DNA of 64,000 bases from CAZGVW01 sp964529265 (GCA_964529265.1 CAZGVW010000120.1:1-64000); one strand, 5' to 3'. Shown: positions 33,242 through 42,843, numbered from the stretch's first letter. The notes: generated by a model not told the origin, from the sequence alone. Numbers and translations are program-made.

Positions 33242-35926
33242 TCACGCGCGTGACGGCGCCACACCCCACACGCGAACCGTCGTGGCGGGCGCCTCGCCGC
33301 GGGTCGCCGCCGCCCGTCCGCGCGAGACCTCCTCGTGCGCCTCCCAGAACGCTTCAAACGTCCGCTCGATCGGGAACCGCTCCATCGCCGCCCTTGCCGC
33401 GGCTGACACCGCCCGCCGCCGCGCGGGGTCCGCGGCGAGGCCTGCGATGGCGCGGATCCACGCCGCGTCGTCCCCCGCGGGCAGCACAAGGCCCGTTGCG
33501 CCGTCATCCACCATCTCGCGCGGCCCGCCGCAATCGCTCACGAGCGCCGGCAGGCCGGCCGCCTGCGCCTCCATCGCCACCTGGCCGAGCGTCTCCGTGG
33601 TGGAGGGGAACGTGAAGATGTCGCTGGAAGCGTAGAGCGAAGCCAGTTCCTCGCCGTGGCGGAAGCCCAGGAAGTGCGCACCACCCTCGCGCGGCGGACC
33701 CAGATTTCGCTCGAGTTCCGCCCGCAGAGGCCCATCGCCCACGATGATCAGGTCGGCCCCGACGCCGCGCTCCGCGCACGCCCGCCGCGCAGCGGGCCAG
33801 AGCCGCGCCAGAAACCGCACGTTCTTTTCCGCGCTCAGCCTGCCGACGGAGAGTACTTTGACACCGCCCGGCGCCGCCCCGGGCGCCACGCGGCGCCAGA
33901 TCGATTCATCCCGCCGCGACGGATGGAACAGCGACCCATCCACACCCGGCGCAACCGGTCGTGTCCGCTCCGCCGCGGCGCCGAGGGCCGCGGCCAGGTC
34001 CATCGAATCCACGCTGCGCGTCAGCACGAGGTCGAAGCGCGCGTAGAGCAGCCGCAGCAGGCGCTCGCACAACGAAGTGAGCGCCTCGTCCTCGAACAAC
34101 CGCTCCACATACGCCGGAAAGTTCGTGTGGCACACGCCCGCGATCGGCGTGCGCAGAATCGCCGCGGCTGCGGCGCCCGTCAGCCCCACGGGCCCGGGCG
34201 TGGAGACGTGAATCACGTCCGGCCCGAAGCGCTCGGCGGCGCGCAGCATCGCCGTGAAGGGCGGCAGGACGACATCGAGCGCGGGATACCGCGGCAATGG
34301 CGCTGCGAGCACGGGCTCGAAGTTGCGGATGTTCGCCGCGCCAGGCGGCCGCAGCGCGGCATCCCCGTCGGGCGCCGGCCGCCGCGTGGATGTGAACACA
34401 CGCAGATCGCGTCCCGTCCGCTCCGCCTGCGCCGCCATGGTGCGCACGAAGCGCGAGACGCCGTTGACGTCGCTGACGGTGTCGGTGAACAGCGCGACGC
34501 GGAGGGGCCCCGTCACTATACCGGCGCCGCGAGTGCGCTCCGCTTCGCCTCGCGACATGTCATCCATCAGCCCCCGCCCCCGGTTCTGAAGCGCCATCGC
34601 CGCCAGCAAAGGCGCCTGCGCCAGCGCCACCGCCGCGGCGCCGATGGCCGCGTCCGCAATTCCCGCAACATCGCGCCGCTTCCCCGCGGCTCGCCCCGCG
34701 CCCGCGAGCGACCGCCCAATCTCCACAGCCGCGGCATCCGCGAACTCGGCCATGCGATCGCGCGAGACGCCCGACAGCGCGTCACCATCCCCGCCCGCGG
34801 CCGCCCCCTCACGCACATCGGGAAACTGCGCCAGCAGCCCCGGCAGCGCCTCGCGCAGGGCCCGGCTCAGGGCCGAATCGCCCGCGCCCGGGCGTCGCCG
34901 CGGCATGCGCCTTCCCACAGCCTCCTTCCACAACTCCAGCCGCGTCGGCCGCGGCGCCTCGACGCCCGCAAACGCCGCAAGCCGCGAGACCAGCGCCCGC
35001 GTCCGTGCGCCGCTGCGCGCATGCCCCGTCCGCACCCAATGCTCCACGCCGATGCGCACCACCTGCCGCGCCAGGCTGTCGGGCGTGGCGAAGCGCCCGC
35101 CTGCGAATCCCTCGCCGCGCATGATCGCATCGAGAAACCCACACGTGTCCTGCTCGCGCGATGCTCTGGACCCTTCACCGCTCATCGCCGCGTTGGCCCG
35201 CGCAACCCCCGTCCAGGTCCGCCCGATGTTCAGCAGCGCGTGATCATCGCTCCCCGCGCACACCCCCGGCGCCTCGAACCCCCACACCGGCTGCGCGCCA
35301 TGCGCGGCTGACAGGTCCTCGATCCTCTCCGGCGTCAGCCCCGCCAGGAACCGCTCGAGCGCCAGCGTCTGCCGCTCCGTCGTGTGCGCGCCATTCATCG
35401 TCTCGAAGCAGCGGAAGAGCAGCGCGCACCGCTCCAGGCGCCGCAGCGTGAAGCGCCGGCCCGGCGCGCACAGCGGGTGCGCCAGCGCATGCGCCACACC
35501 CCGCTCACGCAGCCACGCGGCGAGCGCGTACACATCCTCCCGCAGCCCTTCGCGCGCCATCTCCTCGTGCAGCGCCGGCGTCACCCCCCACAACAGGACA
35601 TGCACGGCGCACTCATCCTCCGGAAACCGCACCGTCGCCTCTTCGCCGACGATCAGCCGATCGAACCCACGCTCCGCCAGCGACATCGCGCCGTCGATCG
35701 TGTCGTGATCGGTGATCGCGACGAAATCCATCCCGCGCGCCCGCGCTTCGTCATACAGCCGCTCCGGCTCGGTGAACGATTCCGGCGCCCGCGCCAGCCC
35801 CAGCCCCGCCGCCCGCGCGAGCCCGGAAGCCGCGGTGTGCGCGTGCAGGTCGGCGCGGATGCACCCCGCGGCTTCCATCGCCTCGCGTTCCGCCGAGTCA
35901 TCCGTGTGTCCCGCATCGTGAGGCAT
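33242..35926 (-). CDS. PHP-domain phosphoesterase fused to a GT4 glycosyltransferase
   Basis: An 894-residue protein. The N-terminal PHP domain has HAHT (residues 28-31), ITDHDTIDGA and a C-terminal AGSDDHAL, i.e. the expected metal ligands. A helical, Ala/Arg-rich middle of about 200 residues follows. From about residue 470 there is a GT-B glycosyltransferase of family 4: RVALFTDTVSDVNGVSRFVR, HTNFPAYVERLF, VLSVGRLSAEKNVRFLARLWPA, LIIVGDGPLRAELE, and FTFPSTTETLGQVAMEAQAAGLP. It resembles mannosyl/glucosyl-transferases that modify lipids. The start at 35926 (MPHDAGHT) is the first Met before the PHP fold. Confidence 0.9.
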   Translation of the reverse strand: MPHDAGHTDDSAEREAMEAAGCIRADLHAHTAASGLARAAGLGLARAPESFTEPERLYDEARARGMDFVAITDHDTIDGAMSLAERGFDRLIVGEEATVRFPEDECAVHVLLWGVTPALHEEMAREGLREDVYALAAWLRERGVAHALAHPLCAPGRRFTLRRLERCALLFRCFETMNGAHTTERQTLALERFLAGLTPERIEDLSAAHGAQPVWGFEAPGVCAGSDDHALLNIGRTWTGVARANAAMSGEGSRASREQDTCGFLDAIMRGEGFAGGRFATPDSLARQVVRIGVEHWVRTGHARSGARTRALVSRLAAFAGVEAPRPTRLELWKEAVGRRMPRRRPGAGDSALSRALREALPGLLAQFPDVREGAAAGGDGDALSGVSRDRMAEFADAAAVEIGRSLAGAGRAAGKRRDVAGIADAAIGAAAVALAQAPLLAAMALQNRGRGLMDDMSRGEAERTRGAGIVTGPLRVALFTDTVSDVNGVSRFVRTMAAQAERTGRDLRVFTSTRRPAPDGDAALRPPGAANIRNFEPVLAAPLPRYPALDVVLPPFTAMLRAAERFGPDVIHVSTPGPVGLTGAAAAAILRTPIAGVCHTNFPAYVERLFEDEALTSLCERLLRLLYARFDLVLTRSVDSMDLAAALGAAAERTRPVAPGVDGSLFHPSRRDESIWRRVAPGAAPGGVKVLSVGRLSAEKNVRFLARLWPAARRACAERGVGADLIIVGDGPLRAELERNLGPPREGGAHFLGFRHGEELASLYASSDIFTFPSTTETLGQVAMEAQAAGLPALVSDCGGPREMVDDGATGLVLPAGDDAAWIRAIAGLAADPARRRAVSAAARAAMERFPIERTFEAFWEAHEEVSRGRAAATRGEAPATTVRVWGVAPSRA

Positions 35927-35978
35927 AAAGCGCCGCCATCCGCCCGCCGCGGGCCGCTTCGCCCCCGGGTGTGGCGCG

Positions 35979-35984
35979 AGTATA
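35979..35984 (-). promoter_or_regulatory. Possible -10 (TATACT) for the PHP-GT gene
   Basis: TATACT on the minus strand in a GC-rich divergent gap; it would leave a ~46-nt leader before ATG 35926. Confidence 0.35.
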
Positions 35985-36025
35985 CGAACGGCCCCCGCCG
36001 CCCGGCCCGTTCCCCCGCGCCGACT

Positions 36026-36031
36026 TACACT
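36026..36031 (+). promoter_or_regulatory. -10-like TACACT just before coaD
   Basis: CTTACACT ends 6 nt before ATG 36038, with no SD; it is the same context as at 8017. Confidence 0.45.
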
Positions 36032-36037
36032 CTCTCC

Positions 36038-36610
36038 ATGCCCGCCGGCGCTCCCACCCACCCTCACATCGCCATGTACCCGGGGTCGTTCGATCCGATC
36101 ACCTTCGGGCACATGGATGTCATCCGCCGCGGACGCCGCCTCTTCGATCACCTCGTCGTCGCCGTCGGCCGCAACCCGGGCAAGGAGCACCTCTTCTCCG
36201 CGGATGAGCGCATCGAGATGGCCCGCGCCCTCGTCGCCGACATCGTGCGCGAGGCGCCTGGTGACGCGAAAGTCGATGTCAAGGCCTTCTCCGGCCTCAC
36301 CGTCGATTTCGCCAGGTCCATCGGCGCCACGGCCATCCTCCGCGGCATACGAAACCTTTCCGACCTCCAGAGCGAAGTACAGCAGGCGCTCACCAACCGC
36401 GAAGTCGCCGGGCTGGAGACCGTCTTCGTCGTCGCCGGCCAGAGCTTTGCCTACACCAGTTCCAGCCTCATCAAGCAGATCACCGCGATGAGCGAGCATC
36501 CCGAAGCGCTCGCGACGATGTGCCCGCCGCTCGTTGTCTCGCGCCTCATGGCGAAGCGCCAGGAGATGCCGCCCTCGCTGGAGCGGCTGCTCGAAGACGG
36601 CGAGGGATAG
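36038..36610 (+). CDS. coaD: Phosphopantetheine adenylyltransferase
   Basis: A 190-residue CoA-biosynthesis enzyme (4'-phosphopantetheine + ATP to dephospho-CoA). The nucleotidyltransferase motif region is YPGSFDPITFGHMDVI and the second motif is YTSSSLIKQI, with AILRGIRNLSDLQSEVQQALTNR between. A short extra N-terminus (MPAGAPTHPHIA) precedes the homologous start MYPGSF. It starts 6 nt after a TACACT hexamer without an SD, suggesting a leaderless message. Cytosolic. Confidence 0.95.
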   Translation: MPAGAPTHPHIAMYPGSFDPITFGHMDVIRRGRRLFDHLVVAVGRNPGKEHLFSADERIEMARALVADIVREAPGDAKVDVKAFSGLTVDFARSIGATAILRGIRNLSDLQSEVQQALTNREVAGLETVFVVAGQSFAYTSSSLIKQITAMSEHPEALATMCPPLVVSRLMAKRQEMPPSLERLLEDGEG

Positions 36611-36624
36611 ATCCGGTGGCGCAC

Positions 36625-36676
36625 GGTGGCACAGGCGTCCCGCCTGTGTCGCGGCGCAGCCGCGAGCGATTCACCG
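36625..36676. repeat. Palindromic repeat (GGTGGCACAGGCGTCCCGCC...) copy A
   Basis: Contains CACAGGCG-TCC-CGCCTGTG and GCGGC-GCA-GCCGC hairpins. The same ~50 bp occurs inverted at 51682-51734 upstream of atpA with few changes. It lies between coaD and the next gene. Confidence 0.8.
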
Positions 36677-36717
36677 CAGCACCGCTGCGAATCCCCAATC
36701 CACCCTCACCACCCCGC

Positions 36718-36723
36718 TACGAT
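36718..36723 (+). promoter_or_regulatory. -10-like GCTACGAT before the MBL-fold gene
   Basis: TACGAT ends 6 nt before ATG 36730 and there is no SD; predicted leaderless start. Confidence 0.4.
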
Positions 36724-36729
36724 GCCCCG

Positions 36730-37410
36730 ATGGATGTCCGCGTCATCAGCATCGGAGCGCTCGCCGCGCATCCCCTCTGGGGCGAGCGCTCCCCGGTGCG
36801 CACCGGGCACGCCACCACCACGCTCATCCGCGCCGGCCAGCGCGCCATCCTTGTCGATCCCGGCCTGCCGGCGCCCGCCATCGCCGCCCGCCTCGGCGAA
36901 CGCTCCGGCCTCGCGCCGCAGCAGGTGACCGATGTCTTCCTCACCAGTTTCCAGCCCGACACCATCCGCGGGTTGCTCGCCTTCGAGCACGCCACCTGGT
37001 GGGTGCATGACGCCGAACGCGAAGGCGTGGGCGTGCCTCTTGCGCACACGCTCATGAAGGCCGTCGAGGCCGGCGCCGCGGCTGAGGCCGAAGGCCTCCG
37101 CCAGACCGTCGGCGCCCTGAAGCGCTGCCAGCCCGCGCCGGATCGCCTGGCCGAGCATGTGGACCTGTTCCCCCTCCCGGGCGTCACGCCCGGCATGTGC
37201 GGCCTGCTGATTTCACTGCCGCGGAACACCATCCTCATCTGTGGCGATGCGGTTCCGACGCTGGAGCACCTTGAGCAGGGCGTTGTCCTGCCGCACAGCG
37301 CCAATGTCGAGCAGGCCAAAGCGAGCCTCATGGAGGCCGTCGAAATCGCGGACCTGCTCATCCCCGGCCGCGACAACCTCATCGTGAACCCGGGAAGGGC
37401 CGCGCTGTGA
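36730..37410 (+). CDS. Metallo-beta-lactamase-fold protein lacking the metal ligands (pseudoenzyme)
   Basis: A 226-residue protein with MBL-fold architecture: ATTTLIRAGQRAILVDPGLP, VTDVFLTSFQPDTIRGLL, LPLPGVTPGMCGLLI, TILICGDAVPTLEHL and IPGRDNLI. The position of the metal motif HxHxDH reads SFQPDT, so all three histidines are gone while the Asp is kept. The later PGHTPGH-type block reads PGVTPGM. The fold is kept but catalysis is unlikely. Its stop overlaps a possible GTG start of the next gene, so they are probably cotranscribed. Confidence 0.8.
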   Translation: MDVRVISIGALAAHPLWGERSPVRTGHATTTLIRAGQRAILVDPGLPAPAIAARLGERSGLAPQQVTDVFLTSFQPDTIRGLLAFEHATWWVHDAEREGVGVPLAHTLMKAVEAGAAAEAEGLRQTVGALKRCQPAPDRLAEHVDLFPLPGVTPGMCGLLISLPRNTILICGDAVPTLEHLEQGVVLPHSANVEQAKASLMEAVEIADLLIPGRDNLIVNPGRAAL

Positions 37411-39488
37411 ACATGTTCATGCGAATCAGATCGATGCGCGCCGCAACACGCGCGCTGCCGGCCATCCTCGCCGCGAGCCTCTGCTGCACCGCAATGGCGC
37501 AGACGCAACCGGTCGCGCCGCCTTCCCAACCGCCTGCTGAGCCGGCGCCCAATGCGCCTCCGCCCCGGCAGGCGCCCGGCGAGGCGAATGCGCCCGACCA
37601 GCCCCAGCAGACCCAGTTCGCCGATCTGCCCGAGCCCGTGCGCCTCGGTGTGCGCATCGAACTCCTCAGACGCCGCATCCCCGTCATCCCCACGCTCGTC
37701 CTCGTGCCCGATACGCGCTCCTACATCGAGGCCATCGCCGCCTGGACGCTCGAAGGCCGCTTTCCCATCCTCATCGACGATGGCTCGCACGCCGCCCGCG
37801 AGAACATCGCGCGCTTCGTCCGCTCCTTCGAGCCCGCGAGCATCGTGCGCTGGAGCGCCAAGGACGCCAAGGCCCCGCTCGAAGACATCCGCGGCGCCGT
37901 CGAGCAGGCTTTCGCCGCCTCCTGGGGCGCGGAGTCGTACGCCGATCTTCCTGCGCTCTTCGCCGGTCTTGGCTTCGCGCCGCCGGGCGTCGTGGTCGCC
38001 GCCCCAGGCGACACCGCCTGGCCCGCGGCTCTCGCGCTCGCCGCGGGGCACGGCCAGCCCATCGTCTGGCTCGGCGGCCTGCCCCGGAATCCCGGCGGCG
38101 TCATGCCGCAGGCGCAAGGGGATGACATGGATCAGCGCCTGCGCGATACGCTCGCCGCCATCAGCCTCCCCTGGGATTCACTGGGTGACGCGATCGATTC
38201 CATCGCGCTGTGCCTCAACACGCCCATCCGCTTCGAATCGCCCGGCGGCATGCTCGCCACGACCGATCGCATCGGCCGACATCCTGATGGAGCCCGCTAC
38301 GCCTGGGCCGGGCAGATCCACGGAGGCGAGGCCGAAGCCGCGTGGCGCGCCATGTGCTCGCTCTTCCTGCGCCCCACGCGCGCCTTCCTTTTCGATTCCT
38401 ACAAGAACGAAGAGCCCTTCTCGCTCTACGGCGTCGCGGACGCCGCGGAGATGCTCACGAAGGCCGGCTTCGAAACCCAGTCTTTCGATCCGGAGGGCAT
38501 CGGCCTCATCGATTGGCGCGCTCTCGCGATCCGGCCCTTCTCCGCCGATCTGCTCATCGTGAACACCGCCGGCAACGGGCGCTTCTTCGAAATGCCGCCG
38601 GGTGAGGCCGCCCGCGGCAGCAGGGGGTTTGCGTCGGATCTCCCCATGCTCCTCCGCCCCGCGGTGGTCCACTACATCCACTCCTTCTCCGCGCAGAACC
38701 TCGCCGATCGCGAAGGCCTCGCCCGCCGCTGGCTGGAGCAGGGCGCCTGCGCCTACGTCGGCTCCGTCGATGAGCCATTCCTCACGTCCTTCCAGCCACC
38801 GATCTCGCTCGCCGCGCGCTTCCTCGCCCCCGCGCCCCTCGCCGCCGCGGCGCGCATCGACACCGCCCCGATCTGGAAGATCGCCGTCATCGGCGATCCA
38901 CTCCTCATCGTCGCCGCCCCGAGTCAACTCGATCGCGGCGCCGCCGGACGCATCGACGCCGAGCCGCCCCTGCCCGGCGCGACTGATGTCGGCAAGGCCA
39001 TGGCCGACGCCCTGCGCGAGAAGCGATTCGAGGACGCCATGTCCGCCCTCATCATCCAATGCCGCGATGAACAGGCCGCGCGCCTCTTCGAGGCCGTCGC
39101 GCACGATGAGAAGGCCTCCCTCTCGCCGCGCCTCGCCCGCATCGCTTTCCCTGCGCTCTTCCGCGCCGGCCGCGGCGACCTCGTCCTGCGCGCCTTCCTC
39201 GCCATGGATGAAGGCGCCGCCTCCGATACGCTCGTCATCGATGCGCTCTGGCAGGCGATGCGGCCGCAACTCGAGAAGGGCGAAGCCGGCGCGCTCGTCA
39301 TCGATACGCTGAAGCGCCGCGTCCGCGAAACGTCGCTGGGCGACGACGGCGTCCTCCTCGCCCGCAGCGCCGAGCGCCTCGGCGGCCCCGCCGCGGCCAC
39401 CCTCCTCCTCAGCGAACTCGCGCAGCGCGCCGCGGATGATCGCCAACTCCGCATTTTGCGCAAGGAACTGTCACGGCTGGGTGGGTGA
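37407..39488 (+). CDS. Large secreted protein of unknown function
   Basis: A 693-residue protein with a signal peptide (LPAILAASLCCTAMAQ) and a Pro/Ala/Gln-rich spacer (about 32-70). The globular part includes RAFLFDSYKNEEPFSLYGVADAAEMLTKAGFETQSFD, ADLLIVNTAGNGRFFEM, VVHYIHSFSAQNLAD and RRWLEQGACAYVGSVDEPFLTSF. This order faintly resembles caspase-like/C25 peptidase folds, but no catalytic pair can be assigned. The C-terminal ~170 residues look like helical repeats. It starts by GTG overlap with the upstream stop, or at ATG 37413. Its 3' end overlaps comEC by 18 bp on the other strand. Confidence 0.7.
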   Translation: MNMFMRIRSMRAATRALPAILAASLCCTAMAQTQPVAPPSQPPAEPAPNAPPPRQAPGEANAPDQPQQTQFADLPEPVRLGVRIELLRRRIPVIPTLVLVPDTRSYIEAIAAWTLEGRFPILIDDGSHAARENIARFVRSFEPASIVRWSAKDAKAPLEDIRGAVEQAFAASWGAESYADLPALFAGLGFAPPGVVVAAPGDTAWPAALALAAGHGQPIVWLGGLPRNPGGVMPQAQGDDMDQRLRDTLAAISLPWDSLGDAIDSIALCLNTPIRFESPGGMLATTDRIGRHPDGARYAWAGQIHGGEAEAAWRAMCSLFLRPTRAFLFDSYKNEEPFSLYGVADAAEMLTKAGFETQSFDPEGIGLIDWRALAIRPFSADLLIVNTAGNGRFFEMPPGEAARGSRGFASDLPMLLRPAVVHYIHSFSAQNLADREGLARRWLEQGACAYVGSVDEPFLTSFQPPISLAARFLAPAPLAAAARIDTAPIWKIAVIGDPLLIVAAPSQLDRGAAGRIDAEPPLPGATDVGKAMADALREKRFEDAMSALIIQCRDEQAARLFEAVAHDEKASLSPRLARIAFPALFRAGRGDLVLRAFLAMDEGAASDTLVIDALWQAMRPQLEKGEAGALVIDTLKRRVRETSLGDDGVLLARSAERLGGPAAATLLLSELAQRAADDRQLRILRKELSRLGG

Positions 39489-42116
39489 GGCTTCTGCAAC
39501 CGGCGCGCCGGCGCGGCGCATCGCGCCTGCTCGAACGGCCCCATCCCGCCCGATCTCCACCCACGCCGCCCCATCCGCCGCCGTCGTGAGCCACGTGCGC
39601 CCCCGCTTCACGTCATCCCACCGCTCATCCCCCAGCCGCGACGGCCCCGTGGACTGCACCACCACATCGGGATCGAGACGCGTCACGAAATCGAAAGCCG
39701 CGGGCCGCGCGCTGCCGTGATGCGGGGCCTCCATCGCGTCCGCCCCCGGCTCAGTCCACGTTTCGAGAATCGAAGCCATCGCCTCCGTCTCGATGTCCCC
39801 GCACAGGAGAAGCCGGCGCGGGCCTGCCGCCGTCGGCGCCTCGAACACCGCGACCAGCGATGCATCATTCGCGCGCCTCCACGTCGTCCCGCGCGCCGGT
39901 GAGATCACGCGCCCGATCACGCTCCCCACTCGAATCTCATCCCCCGCCGCCACCACCTCAACCCGCACGCCCATCCGCTCCAGCCCCCGCCGCACGAACG
40001 CCACCGGCCCATCCGGATCATCCTCCGCAGCCTGCACGAACGCTTCGCCGACGACCACGCGCTCCACGCCCAGCGCCGGCGCGGCATCCAGCAGCGCCGA
40101 GTAATGATCCAGATTCGGATGACTGATCACCACCGTGGGCGCCACGCGCGCCCCCAGCGCCCGCACCGCCAGCGGCAGTTCGCGTTCACCCATTGCCAGG
40201 CTCATCGATCCGCAATCCCACAGGATCGCGCCGTTGCCGGAGCGCACCAGGTGACACGCCCCATCGCCCACCGCGAGCGTATCCAGCCGCAGCGCCACGT
40301 CGCGCCGCAATCCGTCACCCACCACCGCCGCGCCCAGCCACACCGCCAGAATCCCCGCCGCGCACCCCCCGCGAACGCTCCGCAGCCGTCCCCCCGCCAG
40401 CCACCACGCGATCAACGCCGTGGCCCCCGCCGCCCACGCGGCGCCCATCATCGGCGCGTTCACGATCATTCCGGGGGCGCCATCCAGCGCCATCGGAACA
40501 CCCGCAAACACCTCCCCCAGCCACCGCAGCGCGCCCGCCATCGCGCCCCCCAGCCCCGGCATGACGACGCTCACCAGCATCACCAGATACCCCGGCGCCA
40601 GCAGCAGCCCGATCAGCGGCATGAGCAGCAGGTTCATCGCCGGCGCCAGCGGCGAGAACACGCCGAAGTGATGCATGATCACCGGCGCCGACACCGCCCA
40701 CGCCACGATCGAAGCCACCGCCGCCTCCTTGACCCACCACCCCATCCGCGCGCCCGCCCCGATCATGTCCGGCGCCGGTTTCGCGCCGAATGACCGCTCG
40801 CGCACCGGCGCCGTCAGCGTCAGCAGCGCCGCCACCACGCCGAAACTGAGCTGAAACCCCGCCGACCACAACTCCATCGGCCTCCACAAGAGCAGCACAA
40901 CGGCAATCCACGCCAGCGTGTTCACCCGGTCATACCGCCGCCCCAGCGCCTCCGCGATCATGAATCCCCACACCATCAGCGCCGCCCGCAGCACCGGCGT
41001 GTTCCCCGGCACGACGATCACGTACGCCGCCGTCGACGCCCCCACCACCAGCGCCTCCACCCAGCCCCGCTGCGTGAACAGCCGCATCACCCGCGCCGCC
41101 GCCCACGCCAGCAGCGCCAGGTGCAGCCCGCTGATCGCCAGCATGTGCGCCACACCCAGCCGCGTGAACACCGCGCGCACATCCCGCGACGCATCATCGC
41201 TCTCCCCCAGCAGCAGCGCCGCGAGCAGCCCGCGCCCATGCCCCTCGCCCGCATCCTCGCCCTCGCCCCGCCACTCCCCATTCTCAAGCCCCAGCGCCTC
41301 CCGCGCCCGCCCCCGCACACCCTCGCGCCACCGCACCCACCGCGCAAACGCTCGCCGCCCCCACGACCGCTCATCCCCATCCACCACCCGCACCAACCCG
41401 CGGCTCGGCACACGCACAAATCCCGCCGCCCCGCGCTCCGCCGCGCGCAACCGCTGATCACCCTCACCCGGGTTGTCCGGCCCGCGCACGCCCGACGCCA
41501 GCCCCTCCACCCGCACAAAATCCCCCGCGCGCACGCCCACCATCGCCTCGCTCACGCGCACATAGACAACCCCCGAACCCCGCCGCCCCGCGCCCCCCTC
41601 CAGATCCGTCACCCGATCCACATCCAGCGCAAACCGCGTCACCTCCGCCATCGGCAGAAACTCCGCCAGCCGCCCCCGCGACGCCGCCCCGGTCTCCGGC
41701 CCGCGCAACACCAACCCCTCCAGCGCCACGATCCGCCGCCCATCCTCCTCCAGCCCCCGCCCCACGAAATCCCGCGGCGTCTCCACCACCCGCACCGAAA
41801 ACCACCCCGCGCCCATCGCCACCACCGCCGCACCCATCGCCGCACGACACCACACCCCGCGCGCACACCACCCCACAACCCCCAACACCCCCGCGCCAAC
41901 AAACCACCACGCCGAATCAACCCCCGCCCCGCCGTGCATCCCCAACATCAACCCCGCCGCGAACAGGCAGAACACAACCACCGCCCTCCGCCGCGGCTGC
42001 GCATTGCGCCGCTCACCTGCCCCCGCGCCACGCACATCAATCGCCCCATCCACGCATGCAACCTCACTGCCCCGCCACAGCGCGCCGCCCCCGCCCCAAC
42101 GCACGCGCCCACTCAT
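39471..42116 (-). CDS. comEC: DNA internalization protein ComEC/Rec2
   Basis: An 881-residue inner-membrane protein for DNA uptake. The N-terminal DUF4131 part and the competence domain are visible (RLGVAHMLAISGLHLALLAWAAA; VPGNTPVLRAALMVWGFMIAEALGRRYD). A C-terminal MBL-type domain follows: DCGSMSLAMGERELPL, ISHPNLDHYSALLD (HxNxDH rather than HxHxDH) and APHHGSARPAAF. Length is typical. No comEA or comF is nearby. Its 5' end overlaps rsmE by about 50 bp, so the two genes form one transcription unit. Confidence 0.92.
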   Translation of the reverse strand: MSGRVRWGGGGALWRGSEVACVDGAIDVRGAGAGERRNAQPRRRAVVVFCLFAAGLMLGMHGGAGVDSAWWFVGAGVLGVVGWCARGVWCRAAMGAAVVAMGAGWFSVRVVETPRDFVGRGLEEDGRRIVALEGLVLRGPETGAASRGRLAEFLPMAEVTRFALDVDRVTDLEGGAGRRGSGVVYVRVSEAMVGVRAGDFVRVEGLASGVRGPDNPGEGDQRLRAAERGAAGFVRVPSRGLVRVVDGDERSWGRRAFARWVRWREGVRGRAREALGLENGEWRGEGEDAGEGHGRGLLAALLLGESDDASRDVRAVFTRLGVAHMLAISGLHLALLAWAAARVMRLFTQRGWVEALVVGASTAAYVIVVPGNTPVLRAALMVWGFMIAEALGRRYDRVNTLAWIAVVLLLWRPMELWSAGFQLSFGVVAALLTLTAPVRERSFGAKPAPDMIGAGARMGWWVKEAAVASIVAWAVSAPVIMHHFGVFSPLAPAMNLLLMPLIGLLLAPGYLVMLVSVVMPGLGGAMAGALRWLGEVFAGVPMALDGAPGMIVNAPMMGAAWAAGATALIAWWLAGGRLRSVRGGCAAGILAVWLGAAVVGDGLRRDVALRLDTLAVGDGACHLVRSGNGAILWDCGSMSLAMGERELPLAVRALGARVAPTVVISHPNLDHYSALLDAAPALGVERVVVGEAFVQAAEDDPDGPVAFVRRGLERMGVRVEVVAAGDEIRVGSVIGRVISPARGTTWRRANDASLVAVFEAPTAAGPRRLLLCGDIETEAMASILETWTEPGADAMEAPHHGSARPAAFDFVTRLDPDVVVQSTGPSRLGDERWDDVKRGRTWLTTAADGAAWVEIGRDGAVRAGAMRRAGAPVAEASPTQP

Positions 42117-42843
42117 GAATCACAATCGCCGCCGCCGTCGCCGCCGCCGTCTCGATCCGCATCACGTGCGGACCAAGAGAGCACACCCGCGCCCCCGCCC
42201 GCGCCGCATCCGCGCGCTCATCCTCCGTCCATCCCCCCTCCGGCCCGATCAGCACCCGCACCACGCCCAGCCCATTCCCCGCCCCACCACCCGCCCGCTT
42301 CCCAACCTCAAACACCCCCGCCCCCGCATCCGCAAACACCACATCAACATCCTCACCCGCGCGCCCTGCCTCCCTCTTCAACGCATCCCCCAGCAGCACC
42401 GCCCCCCCAATCTCCATCAACCACGCCCGCCCGCACTGCTTCGCCGCCTCGATCGCCACACGCCGCAGACGCTCCAGCCGCGCACCCGTCGCCCGCTCCT
42501 CACTCCGCTCCGTCTCCAGCGGCGTCCACCGCGCCGCCCCGACCTGGCTCAGCGCATCCACCAGGTCCGAAGCCCGCGGCCCCTTCGGCAATGCCGCGAA
42601 CACCTCCACCCGAGGCCGGACCGACTCCTCCCGCCGCAAGCCCACCACCCGCAGCGCCACCTCACCCCGCCGCGCCGCAACCACCTCCGCCTCCACCACC
42701 AGCCCCTGCCCGTTCAGCACCACCGCCGCATCCCCCGCGCGCAATCGCTTCACACGCGTCGCGTGCTCCGCCTCCTCGCCCTCGATGTACAGTTCCCCCG
42801 CCTCCGGATCCGCGCTCTCCAGAAACAGCGTGTGCTTACGCAT
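42064..42843 (-). CDS. rsmE: 16S rRNA (uracil-1498-N3)-methyltransferase
   Basis: A 259-residue SPOUT methyltransferase. N-terminal PUA-like part (MRKHTLFLESADPEAGELYIEGEEAEHATRVKRLRAGD) and C-terminal SAM-binding knot with LIGPEGGWTEDE and LGPHVMRIETAAATAAAIV. It methylates U1498 of 16S rRNA. The start at 42843 is chosen because homology begins at MRKH; the longer frame adds antisense-like residues. It overlaps comEC downstream. Confidence 0.93.
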   Translation of the reverse strand: MRKHTLFLESADPEAGELYIEGEEAEHATRVKRLRAGDAAVVLNGQGLVVEAEVVAARRGEVALRVVGLRREESVRPRVEVFAALPKGPRASDLVDALSQVGAARWTPLETERSEERATGARLERLRRVAIEAAKQCGRAWLMEIGGAVLLGDALKREAGRAGEDVDVVFADAGAGVFEVGKRAGGGAGNGLGVVRVLIGPEGGWTEDERADAARAGARVCSLGPHVMRIETAAATAAAIVIHEWARALGRGRRAVAGQ

